Shown here: positions 30,352 to 38,053 of the stretch, in pieces | Numbering within the stretch: position 1 is the first letter of the stretch | Layout: each line of letters begins with the position of its first letter | DNA from: Streptomyces sp. CB00316 | GTDB taxonomy: Bacteria; Actinomycetota; Actinomycetes; Streptomycetales; Streptomycetaceae | Direction of reading: 5' to 3' | Length of the DNA stretch: 64,000 bases | Assembly (NCBI RefSeq): GCF_001905595.1 | Contig: NZ_LIXI01000001.1 | Coordinates: 62,001 to 126,000, forward strand | Translations under genes and position numbers: made by a program | The notes under the pieces: generated by a model | Database searches by the model: none | What the model saw: the letters and a program-made list of their open reading frames with translations, nothing else | What the model was told of the DNA's origin: nothing

Positions 30352-32700
30352 GTGAGCGGCGACGCAGCCACCGCGGCCAACGCGACCAGCACCACCCTGC
30401 CCAGGATCGATGCCGCCGGCTCGGGCGACGGGCCCGGCCAGGGACCGCCCCTGATGGGCCTGGGCGCCTCGCTGCCGCCCGCCGACTCCCGGGCCAAGAC
30501 CGAGGGCACCTTCCCGTACGCCGCCGACCTCTGGGCCGAGGGGCTGCTCTGGGCCTCCGTGCTGCGCTCGCCGCACCCGCACGCCCGCATCCTGTCGATC
30601 GACACCTCGGCCGCCGCCGCGATGCCCGGGGTGCGCGCGGTCGTCACGCACGAGGACGTCCCCGGGGACAGCAACTACGGCCGCAGCGTCGTCGACCGCC
30701 CGGTCTTCGCCTCCGAGCTGGTCCGCCACCACGGCGAGCCGATCGCCGCCGTCGCCGCCGACCACCCCGACACCGCACGGCTGGCGGCCGCCGCCGTCGC
30801 CGTGGAGTACGAGGTGCTGGAGCCGGTCACGGACCCGGAGAAGGCGTTCGCGGCCGAGCCCCTGCACCCCGACGGCAACCTGATCCGGCACATCCCGCTG
30901 CGCTACGGCGACGCCGAGGCGACCGGCGAGGTCATCGTCGAGGGCCTCTACCGCATCGGCCGCCAGGACCCGGCCCCGATCGGCGCGGAGGCCGGGCTCG
31001 CCGTGCCCCGCCCCGACGGCGGCGTCGAGATCTACACCGCCTCCACCGACCCGCACACCGACCGCGACCTGGCCGCCGCCTGCTTCGGTCTGGAGCCGGA
31101 CCGGGTCAAGGTCGTCGTGACCGGCGTCCCCGGCGCGACCGGCGACCGCGAGGACCCCGGCTTCCAGATCCCGCTGGGCCTGCTCGCCCTGCGCACCGGC
31201 TGCCCGGTGAAGCTGGCCGCCACCCGCGAGGAGTCCTTCCTCGGCCACGCCCACCGCCACCCGACGCTGCTGCGCTACCGCCACCACGCGGACGCGGACG
31301 GCCGGCTGGTCAAGGTGGAGGCCCAGATCCTGCTGGACGCGGGCGCGTACGCCGACGCGTCCTCGGAGTCGCTGGCCGCAGCCGTGGCCTTCGCCTGCGG
31401 CCCGTACGTCGTCCCGCACGCCTTCATCGAGGGCTGGGCGGTCCGCACGAACAACCCGCCCTCCGGTCATGTCCGCGGCGAGGGCGCGATGCAGGTCTGC
31501 GCGGCGTACGAGGGCCAGATGGACAAGCTGGCCGCGAAGATCGGCATCGACCCGGCCGAACTCCGCCTCCGTAACGCCTTGTCGACGGGCGACATCCTGC
31601 CCACCGGCCAGACGGTGACCTGCCCGGCCCCGGTGGCCGAGCTGGTCCGCGCGGTCCGTGACGCCCCCCTCCCCGCCCTCCCCAAGGACACCCCGGAGGA
31701 CGACTGGCTGCTGCCCGGCGGCCCCGAGGGCGCGGGCGAACCCGGGGCGGTGCGCCGGGGCGTGGGCTACGGGGTCGGCATGGTCCACATGCTCGGCGCC
31801 GAGGGCACGGACGAGGTCTCCACGGCCACGGTCCGGGTCCACGACGGCGTGGCCACCGTCATCTGCGCCGCGGTCGAAACCGGCCAGGGCTTCACCACCC
31901 TCGCCCGCCAGATCGTCCAGGAGGTCCTGGGCGTGGACGAGGTCCACGTGGCCGCCGTCGACACCGACCAGCCCCCGGCGGGCCCGGCGACGCACGGCCG
32001 CCACACCTGGGTCTCCGGCGGGGCGGTGGAGCGGGCGGCGAAGATGGTCCGCACCCAGCTGCTCCAGCCGCTGGCCCACAAGTTCGGCATGTCCACGGAG
32101 CTCCTCCAGATCGCCGACGGCAAGATCACCTCGTACGACGGCGTCCTGTCCACCACGGTCATGGAGGCGATGGACGGCAAGGAACTCTGGGCCACCGCCC
32201 AGTGCCGCCCCCACCCCACCGAGCCGCTGGACGGCTCCGGCCAGGGCGACGCCTTCGTCGGCCTCGCGTTCTGCGCGGTACGGGCGGTCGTCGACGTCGA
32301 CATCGAGCTCGGTTCGATCCGCGTGGTCGAGATGGCGGTGGCCCAGGACGTAGGCCGCGTCCTGAACCCCGCCCAGCTGGCGACCCGGATCGAGGCGGGC
32401 ATCACCCAGGGCATCGGCGCGGCCCTCACCGAGAACCTCCGCACCGCCCGCGGCCTGATCCGCCACCCCGACCTGACCGGCTACGCGCTCCCGACCTCGC
32501 TGGACGCCCCGGACATCCGCATCGTCAAGCTGGTCGAAGAACGGGACGTGGTGGCCCCCTTCGGCGCCAAGCCGGCCTCCGCCGTCCCCGTCGTGACGGC
32601 CCCGGCCGCGGTGGCCTCGGCGGTCCGCTCGGCCACCGGCCGCCCGGTCAACCGCCTGCCGGTGCGCCCGCAGGCGGCGGTGGTGACCCCCAAGGCCTGA
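30352..32700 (+). CDS. molybdenum hydroxylase large subunit with altered active-site motifs
   Basis: This 782-residue large subunit of xanthine dehydrogenase type would hold the molybdopterin cofactor. It starts at GTG 30352 after AAGGAGG. The overall fold is present (FPYAADLWAEGLLWASVLRSPHPHA, REESFLGHAHRHP, GAGxxY region, SGQGDAF). Three hallmark motifs differ. The usual FGG(R/K)ED reads TGDRED (263-268), R-G-F-G reads RGEG (375-378), and the catalytic Glu loop after PFGAK (736-740), normally GVGEP, reads PASAVPVV. The function, or even activity, is therefore uncertain. The operon is 27655-32700. Confidence 0.85.
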   Translation: MSGDAATAANATSTTLPRIDAAGSGDGPGQGPPLMGLGASLPPADSRAKTEGTFPYAADLWAEGLLWASVLRSPHPHARILSIDTSAAAAMPGVRAVVTHEDVPGDSNYGRSVVDRPVFASELVRHHGEPIAAVAADHPDTARLAAAAVAVEYEVLEPVTDPEKAFAAEPLHPDGNLIRHIPLRYGDAEATGEVIVEGLYRIGRQDPAPIGAEAGLAVPRPDGGVEIYTASTDPHTDRDLAAACFGLEPDRVKVVVTGVPGATGDREDPGFQIPLGLLALRTGCPVKLAATREESFLGHAHRHPTLLRYRHHADADGRLVKVEAQILLDAGAYADASSESLAAAVAFACGPYVVPHAFIEGWAVRTNNPPSGHVRGEGAMQVCAAYEGQMDKLAAKIGIDPAELRLRNALSTGDILPTGQTVTCPAPVAELVRAVRDAPLPALPKDTPEDDWLLPGGPEGAGEPGAVRRGVGYGVGMVHMLGAEGTDEVSTATVRVHDGVATVICAAVETGQGFTTLARQIVQEVLGVDEVHVAAVDTDQPPAGPATHGRHTWVSGGAVERAAKMVRTQLLQPLAHKFGMSTELLQIADGKITSYDGVLSTTVMEAMDGKELWATAQCRPHPTEPLDGSGQGDAFVGLAFCAVRAVVDVDIELGSIRVVEMAVAQDVGRVLNPAQLATRIEAGITQGIGAALTENLRTARGLIRHPDLTGYALPTSLDAPDIRIVKLVEERDVVAPFGAKPASAVPVVTAPAAVASAVRSATGRPVNRLPVRPQAAVVTPKA

Positions 32701-32725
32701 CGGCCCGGACACGTCCGTCGTCTTC

Positions 32726-32750
32726 TTGACCAGCTTGACCAGCTTGACCG
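32726..32750 (+). repeat. three TTGACC units at 9-bp period
   Basis: TTGACCAGC occurs twice in tandem, followed by a third TTGACC. Starts are at 32726, 32735 and 32744, just before the 32765 gene. Each looks like a -35 hexamer, or a short repeat that a regulator could read. Confidence 0.5.
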
Positions 32751-32764
32751 GGGGAGAACCGGAC

Positions 32765-33517
32765 ATGATTTCTGAGCCGGAGTTGATGGGCGAGTTCGGA
32801 CCGGAGCACACCGCCGAGGCGGTGGGCGGCTTCGACCGGGAGCCCGCGTCCGGACGCCGGCGCGGGCACGGCCTGCTCTGGGGCGCGGCCGGAGCACTGG
32901 TCGCGTCCGCGGTGTGGGCGAGCGCCGTCTTCGCGTACGGGGACGGCGTCGCGCGGAAGCCGGACGCGCGCGGCTACCGGGTGGACGGCCGCTCGTGCTC
33001 CGCGATGCAGCTGAAGGCGTTGACCGCGTCGGTGGGGAAGCGCGAGGACGCCCCCGCCCTCGCTCCGGGACGGATCGAACACCCGGCGCTCAACCAGGTC
33101 CGCTGCTACATGGGGCTCGCCTCCGAGGAGGGCGCCGAGACGTACGCCAAGGGCTGGAGCGTCTACGCCTCCGTCGGGTTGACGGTCGAGCTGTACAAGG
33201 AGACCGACCCCCGGGCCGAGTTCGAGGCCCGCGAGGGGCCGTCAGCTCTGACGGACGGCGAGGAGAAACGGCCCGAGTTGGTGCCCGACCTCGGGGACCG
33301 GGCCTATCTGCTGGTCGAGGACGGCGAAGGGACGCGGCTGAGCGTGCTGGACGGCGCTGTGGTCCTCACACTCACCGTCTCCGCGTCCATGAACCACGCC
33401 GAACCCGAGAGCGAAGAGGAGCCGGACGAATGGCCCGACGGCCCCGCGCCGGAGTCGTTCCACGCCGACATGATCAGTGACATGCGCGATGTGATGGAGA
33501 AGCTGAAGACGGCCTGA
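32765..33517 (+). CDS. membrane-anchored extracytoplasmic protein, unknown function
   Basis: This 250-residue protein has a cytosolic start of about 38 residues (acidic, then RRRGHG), one membrane helix at about 40-62 and an extracytoplasmic domain with two Cys (GRSCSAMQ and QVRCYMG) that could pair. Its C-terminus is acidic (EPESEEEPDEWPD). The ATG has GGGGGAGAA about 9 nt upstream. It heads a co-directional set of four genes with no recognised enzymes; I do not recognise the family. It may be an accessory or immunity component for the large protein at 34000. Confidence 0.75.
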   Translation: MISEPELMGEFGPEHTAEAVGGFDREPASGRRRGHGLLWGAAGALVASAVWASAVFAYGDGVARKPDARGYRVDGRSCSAMQLKALTASVGKREDAPALAPGRIEHPALNQVRCYMGLASEEGAETYAKGWSVYASVGLTVELYKETDPRAEFEAREGPSALTDGEEKRPELVPDLGDRAYLLVEDGEGTRLSVLDGAVVLTLTVSASMNHAEPESEEEPDEWPDGPAPESFHADMISDMRDVMEKLKTA

Positions 33518-33554
33518 GCGCCGCCGGGGGCTCAGCAAGTTCAGGGGGAAAGCC

Positions 33555-33980
33555 ATGACGTTCGACGAGGAATGGGCCGAGCTGCGCACGGCGGCGGCCG
33601 AGCGAGTCGCCACGCGGATCAACGGCGTTCCGTCCGAGGGCGGCGGGAGCGGTGCACCCGACCTGGTGGTGCATCGGGACGACCTCGGAGCCATCGGGAA
33701 CGACGCCTATGACCTGAGGACAAGGCTGTCGAAGGAGGGCGACCACGCCCGCCCCGCCACCTTCGACGCGGCGATCGCACTCACCAACGGCAACTTCGCG
33801 AGTGGTGCGGCGGTACTCAAGGTGCACGACCGCTGGCAGACGCAACTGAAGACGCTGCTGGATTCCTGCGCGCACATCTCGAACCACTTGGATTACACCA
33901 AGGCTCAGCACGCCAAGGACGAGGTGAAGGTCGTGGGGGATCTGACGCCGATCTCCAAGCTCACGGAATATCTGCGGTAG
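33555..33980 (+). CDS. 141-residue helical protein, WXG-like small partner
   Basis: This mostly helical soluble protein has no signal peptide: FDEEWAELRTAAAERVATRI at the start and WQTQLKTLLDSCAHISNHLDY near 95-115. The size, helix-turn-helix pattern and position one gene before a large WXG/LXG-like protein fit small type VII secretion partners, but no WXG tripeptide is present. AGGGGGAAAG precedes the ATG. The link to type VII secretion is my inference. Confidence 0.7.
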   Translation: MTFDEEWAELRTAAAERVATRINGVPSEGGGSGAPDLVVHRDDLGAIGNDAYDLRTRLSKEGDHARPATFDAAIALTNGNFASGAAVLKVHDRWQTQLKTLLDSCAHISNHLDYTKAQHAKDEVKVVGDLTPISKLTEYLR

Positions 33981-33999
33981 GACTCGGGGGAGAGCACAC

Positions 34000-36339
34000 G
34001 TGTTGAGTTACCGGGACATTGTCGACGCGCCCGTGGGAAAGCTGAAGGCCGCGGCCGATGACTGGTCGGAGATGGCGGGCAAGCTGGACAAGCTCGCCAC
34101 CCAGGCCGCCGACGGGATGAAGGTCAAGGCGGACAAGGCGGACTGGGAGGGGCTCAACGCGGGCGTCACCAAGGCGTTCATCGGCAAGACGGCCAAGGAA
34201 TTCGCGGACGCGGCGGCCCAGGCCAAGGGGGTGAAGGCGATCCTGGAAGACGGTCACGCGGCCATCAAGAAGGCCAAGGACGACCTGACCGGGATCCGGG
34301 ATCACGAAGGACCGGCGGCCGGCATACGGGTCGACGCGAACGGCAGGGTGTTCGCGCGTCAGCCGCTCGAGGACGCGCCTCCCGCGCAGCGCCACGACCC
34401 CGACTACCCGCAGTTGGTGCGTCAGGAGAAGCAGAACATCGCCGCCTGGCAGAGGAAGATCGACCTGATCGTGGACAATTGCAACGACGCCGATGTGTCG
34501 TTGAAGAACGCCCTGGAAGCGAACGTCACCGACCGCGAGGACTTCAGCGCCCCCAAGTACACGAAGCTGGACCAGGAGGAGGCCGCCAGGGCCGCCGCGC
34601 TGGCCGCCAAGGGCCGCGACCTCACCCACACCGAACTCCAGGCGCTCAACGAACTGCTGAGGGACAACAGCAAGTCGGTGGAGTTCTCGAAGAACTTCTA
34701 CGAGAAGCTCGGCCCGGAGAGGTCCCTGTCGTTCTTCGGGCAGCTCGCCACGGACACGCACCGGGGCATGAAGGTCGACAAGGAGCGGCTCAAGGACGTC
34801 CAGGCGCTACAGAAGAACCTCGGGCTCAACCTGGCCACCGCCTCGTACGACAAGGCGTTCTCGGCGGAATGGGGGCCGGAGCTGCGCAAGCTCGGGACGC
34901 AGCAGGTCCCGCTCTCCAAGTACGGCACCGGCGGTGGCCCCTACGGGTACCAGCTGCTCGGCGGGATCATGCGGTACGGGAACTACGACGCGAAGTTCCT
35001 CAACCCGATCGCCGAGCATGTCGCGCAACTGCACCAGAAGGATCCCTACCGGTTCGCCGGCAACAAGCAGGTGAACGGCTTCCTGGAGAACCCGTTCAAC
35101 CCCTCGGGCAAGAACGGCTCCGGCTACGACCCGACCACGGCCATGCTGGAGGCGCTGGGGAACAGCCCGGACGCGGCGAAGAAGTTCTTCACCGACGATC
35201 CGACGGCTTACAACGAGGACGGCACGGTCGACAGGGGAGCCACCGCCGACCTCGGCAAGCAGGAAGGCGAGGCTGTCGACAACTACCTCGACTTCTTCGG
35301 AAACGAGAAGTGGGAGTCGTTCCCGGACATGAACTCCACCGACCCGGACAAGCTGGGTGCCACCCTTCAGTACATGCCGGACGCGCTGGGGCATGCCCTG
35401 GAGGCGGCAACGCTCGGCTATCCGGCCGGTCATCCGGACGCAGGTGTTGTGCGGGACGCCGACAACGCGGCTGTCATGCGCCAGGTCATGGAGAAGTACG
35501 GCGAGGACGCGGGGCTCCTCAAGCAGCAGGAGGGCATGGCCGACAGCCTCGGAACCATGGGGGCCGGGTATATCGACGACATCAACTGGGCTCTGGACAA
35601 GGGTGGTTCGGACAGCGTTTTTGCTCCGGCCAAGAGCCTGGAGGGACACATTTCCTTCGATGATGGCGAGGAGGAAGGCAGGAGCACCGCACGCCGCTTT
35701 CTCAGCGCACTCGGCCAGCATCCGGATGCATATGCCACCCTTTCTGCGGCTGAGCAGGTCTACACGAGGAGTGTGCTCGAAGCGCAGGTAGGCGGGAAGA
35801 TCGATGAGGGATCAGCCCGGTCGACCGTTCACGTGGGAGCCGAGGTGCAGGGGATGCTCGACCAGTCTCGGGCCGACCAGGTCGCGGCGAACCGCATGAA
35901 GACGCATGAAGACTTCGAGAAAGCCGTGGCCAGCCGCGCCGGCTGGGTGGAGTTCGGTGCGGCGGCAGGGATTGCGGCCGGTGTCGCTTTCCTGCCGGCG
36001 ACGGCCGCCGTGGGCGCCGCTGCAGTGCTGATCCCTCTGGCTACCGATACTGCCAGCGGGGCGGCGGAGCAGGTCATCGGCCAGGTTGTCGGTGATATCT
36101 CGGACAAATCGGTCGATAAGAGCAAGGAGAAGGCGGAGGATCTCACCGAGGGGGATTGGAACAGGATCTACCGGTCTGGTGAAGCCATGGCGGAGGCTCC
36201 GATGGAGGAGTTCCTGGCACGTCATACGACCAAAGAGGATTCCGGGTTCCGCCAGGATATGAAGGAGTCGATGCGCTCGGGCTACTCGACCGGAAATGAT
36301 CGGGAGAACCAGCAGGGCACAAGTCCGGAGACGGGCTGA
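34000..36339 (+). CDS. 779-residue WXG/LXG-like large protein, candidate type VII effector
   Basis: The N-terminal 100 residues are an amphipathic helical pair with D-W-S-x-M and W-E-G-L-N (DWSEMAGKLDKLATQAADG), like WXG100/LXG domains that target type VII secretion. Residues about 100-560 are a charged helical body of no recognised family (PYGYQLLGGIMRYGNYDAKF, VVRDADNAAVMRQVMEKYG). A hydrophobic stretch at about 648-685 (VEFGAAAGIAAGVAFLPATA and on) could insert in a membrane. No nuclease, deaminase or other toxin fold is visible. GC at third positions drops in the last third. GTG start with GGGGGAGAG upstream. Confidence 0.75.
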   Translation: MLSYRDIVDAPVGKLKAAADDWSEMAGKLDKLATQAADGMKVKADKADWEGLNAGVTKAFIGKTAKEFADAAAQAKGVKAILEDGHAAIKKAKDDLTGIRDHEGPAAGIRVDANGRVFARQPLEDAPPAQRHDPDYPQLVRQEKQNIAAWQRKIDLIVDNCNDADVSLKNALEANVTDREDFSAPKYTKLDQEEAARAAALAAKGRDLTHTELQALNELLRDNSKSVEFSKNFYEKLGPERSLSFFGQLATDTHRGMKVDKERLKDVQALQKNLGLNLATASYDKAFSAEWGPELRKLGTQQVPLSKYGTGGGPYGYQLLGGIMRYGNYDAKFLNPIAEHVAQLHQKDPYRFAGNKQVNGFLENPFNPSGKNGSGYDPTTAMLEALGNSPDAAKKFFTDDPTAYNEDGTVDRGATADLGKQEGEAVDNYLDFFGNEKWESFPDMNSTDPDKLGATLQYMPDALGHALEAATLGYPAGHPDAGVVRDADNAAVMRQVMEKYGEDAGLLKQQEGMADSLGTMGAGYIDDINWALDKGGSDSVFAPAKSLEGHISFDDGEEEGRSTARRFLSALGQHPDAYATLSAAEQVYTRSVLEAQVGGKIDEGSARSTVHVGAEVQGMLDQSRADQVAANRMKTHEDFEKAVASRAGWVEFGAAAGIAAGVAFLPATAAVGAAAVLIPLATDTASGAAEQVIGQVVGDISDKSVDKSKEKAEDLTEGDWNRIYRSGEAMAEAPMEEFLARHTTKEDSGFRQDMKESMRSGYSTGNDRENQQGTSPETG

Positions 36340-36357
36340 GAGGCGCGGTGTGGTGAA

Positions 36358-37014
36358 TTGCGGTACGCGAGGGTGCTGATGGCTGCCCTGGTCGTGACGG
36401 TGGGCTTTGGCGGAGTGGCGTGCGGATCGGATCCGGAACCTGAACCGTCCTTCGTGGGGGCGGCCGAGGTGTGCCAAGGGGTCTTCCCGGGCCACATGGA
36501 GAAGACAGTGGAAGCCGTTGCCGGAACCACGTCCTTCGAGCGGCGCGTCGGAGGGGGCATGGCCCGGGTGATCGAGAAGATCAAGGAGGGGTATGCGTCG
36601 GACCGCACATGGTCGACCAGCGAGGAACTCTGTCAGATATCGGGAAAGGGAGTCGGTTCCCGTGAGAGGCCTTCTCTGTCCTTCAGTATCTACGCCCCTC
36701 AGGATGTGGGTGACCCCCGTAACCCTGAGGGCACTCGGCTGTTCGCGCTGGGCAAGGAAGCGGTTGCCAATACTCGTTCGGCAGGTCTCTACTTCGAATG
36801 TATGAGCCCGCGGCTCGAAGGGTCTGAGCGTGTTCCAGCCCGTATACGTGGAGGACTGGGGAAGGCGCAGGACCGAGGCGACGCAGTGAACAACCTGGTC
36901 GCCAACCTCACGGTCCTGCACGCTGCTTCCCTTGCTGTGGCGAAAGAGCTCGAATGCGAGGGAAACGGCGGGCTTCCCGAGAAGCTGGACCCCGAACTGC
37001 AGCCTCTGCCATGA
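36358..37014 (+). CDS. secreted lipoprotein, unknown function
   Basis: This 218-residue lipoprotein has a signal sequence (RYARVLMAALVVTVGFGG) and lipobox GVAC with the Cys at about 22. The mature part has four further Cys (VCQGV, LCQIS, FECMS, LECEG) that could form two disulfides. It starts at TTG 36358, 19 nt after the previous stop, with weak purines upstream. Third-position base usage is more AT-rich than in surrounding genes, like the end of the gene before it. Position suggests a partner, possibly immunity or anchor, for the 779-residue protein. Confidence 0.7.
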   Translation: MRYARVLMAALVVTVGFGGVACGSDPEPEPSFVGAAEVCQGVFPGHMEKTVEAVAGTTSFERRVGGGMARVIEKIKEGYASDRTWSTSEELCQISGKGVGSRERPSLSFSIYAPQDVGDPRNPEGTRLFALGKEAVANTRSAGLYFECMSPRLEGSERVPARIRGGLGKAQDRGDAVNNLVANLTVLHAASLAVAKELECEGNGGLPEKLDPELQPLP

Positions 37015-37099
37015 GCCGGGTGGGGCGCCAGCGAGGAGCCGGATCCGCGACGCGGCTATCGGTGGTCCCGGCGATCCGCCGGCCTACCACCCGCCCGGT

Positions 37100-37652
37100 T
37101 CAGCAAGCGCCGTCCTCGACAGTCGCGGCCAGGTCGTACGTGGTGATGGAGCCGCTCCCGCCCCCCGCTTCCGGCATGAAGATCCCGCCCTGTGCCGACT
37201 TCACCTCCGTGACGTGCATGCAGACCTCGGAGCTGTCTGTCGAGATCGCGTAGTGGTGACCGTCAGCGGCTCGTTCGACGGAGACGCGGCACGAGGACCC
37301 CCTGGCCCTCTCCCGCTTCGCCGACGGCCGCCTCGATCGGTGAGGTGTAGCTGTTCGCCGGATCGCGGCGGATCTGCGGTTCGGAGGCCATCAGCTCCGC
37401 TGCGGCCTCGGAGGCTTTCCGGACCTCGCTCGCTGTCCGGGCTCCTTTGTCGGCCGCTTCCTGGACCGAGCAGCCCGCGAAGACGAAGACCCCGGCGACC
37501 ACATACGCGGCAACCCGCCCCACCACGAGAGCCGTCTCCGAAGGCTGCCCCGCCGCTCGCGGCCGGGCCCGCCAGTACATCCGGTACGGTCCGATCAGGG
37601 CGACAGCGAGAAATGCTGCGGCTAAGAGGAACAAGAAGACGACGACGGCCAT
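37100..37652 (-). pseudogene. frameshifted membrane protein with extracytoplasmic Cys-rich domain
   Basis: From ATG 37652 the frame encodes a membrane helix, a juxtamembrane segment, a second helix ending VFAGCSVQEAA, and an extracytoplasmic stretch. It stops at 37263 as GVLVPRLRRTSR. Dropping one base from the run of five C at 37298-37302 restores a 60-residue continuation, SSCRVSVERAADGHHYAIST and on to VEDGAC, ending at 37100. That continuation has clear coding bias and paired Cys. So this is one gene with a one-base slip in a homopolymer, either real or a sequencing error. It faces the lipoprotein gene. Confidence 0.65.
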
Positions 37653-37745
37653 ACGTGTGATCCCTGTGATTTCGCAGGTTCGCCTTGCTCAGGAGGGGAG
37701 AGCGGGCTCTGGCCGCACTGGTGTCCCCGTGACCCGGACACGGTG

Positions 37746-37776
37746 ACGGCCGCCCCCGCAGAATAGGGGCGGCCGT
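37746..37776 (-). terminator. hairpin downstream of tRNA-Cys
   Basis: ACGGCCGCCCC pairs with GGGGCGGCCGT around a loop of about 9 nt, 22 bp past the tRNA 3' end. On the plus strand it is followed by a short T-run, so it may work in both directions. Confidence 0.6.
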
Positions 37777-37797
37777 AGCCTTTTGGTGCCTCCTCGG

Positions 37798-37869
37798 AGG
37801 CCGTGACCGGATTCGAACCGGTGTAACTCGAGTTGCAGTCGAGCCCCTGAGCCTCTCGGGCACACGGCC
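37798..37869 (-). tRNA. tRNA-Cys (anticodon GCA)
   Basis: On the minus strand GGCCGTG pairs with CACGGCC to form the acceptor stem, with U as the discriminator base, a known identity element for cysteine. The anticodon stem is CTCGA/TCGAG around loop CTGCAAC, anticodon GCA. The T-arm is ACCGG-TTCGAAT-CCGGT. CCA is not encoded and must be added by nucleotidyltransferase. Confidence 0.93.
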
Positions 37870-37892
37870 GGGCGTTTGCTTCTTCGTCCTCG

Positions 37893-37922
37893 ACGTTAGG
37901 AGGCGCGGGCAGCGGCTCACAA
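37893..37922 (-). promoter_or_regulatory. promoter of tRNA-Cys
   Basis: On the minus strand TTGTGA (37917-37922) and TAACGT (37893-37898) are separated by 18 nt. The predicted start is about 15-17 nt before the tRNA 5' end. Confidence 0.6.
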
Positions 37923-38041
37923 GGGAAGCGGCCGGTACGCAATGCGACTGCCACACGCCGTTCACGCCCGGCCTCCGGCCTACGACCAAGGGATGACCCC
38001 GGGCGGGCCCAGGGACAGGGCTCAAACCGCTCCACGCCCCT

Positions 38042-38047
38042 TACTCT
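38042..38047 (+). promoter_or_regulatory. -10 (TACTCT) of a leaderless MFS transcript
   Basis: TACTCT ends 6 nt before the ATG at 38054, and no ribosome-binding site is present. Confidence 0.4.
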
Positions 38048-38053
38048 GGGGCC

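Noticed and set aside
30106..32811. A 901-codon minus-strand open frame antisense to the molybdenum hydroxylase large subunit
   Set aside because: High-GC antisense shadow with Arg/Val/Gly-rich composition and no family match.
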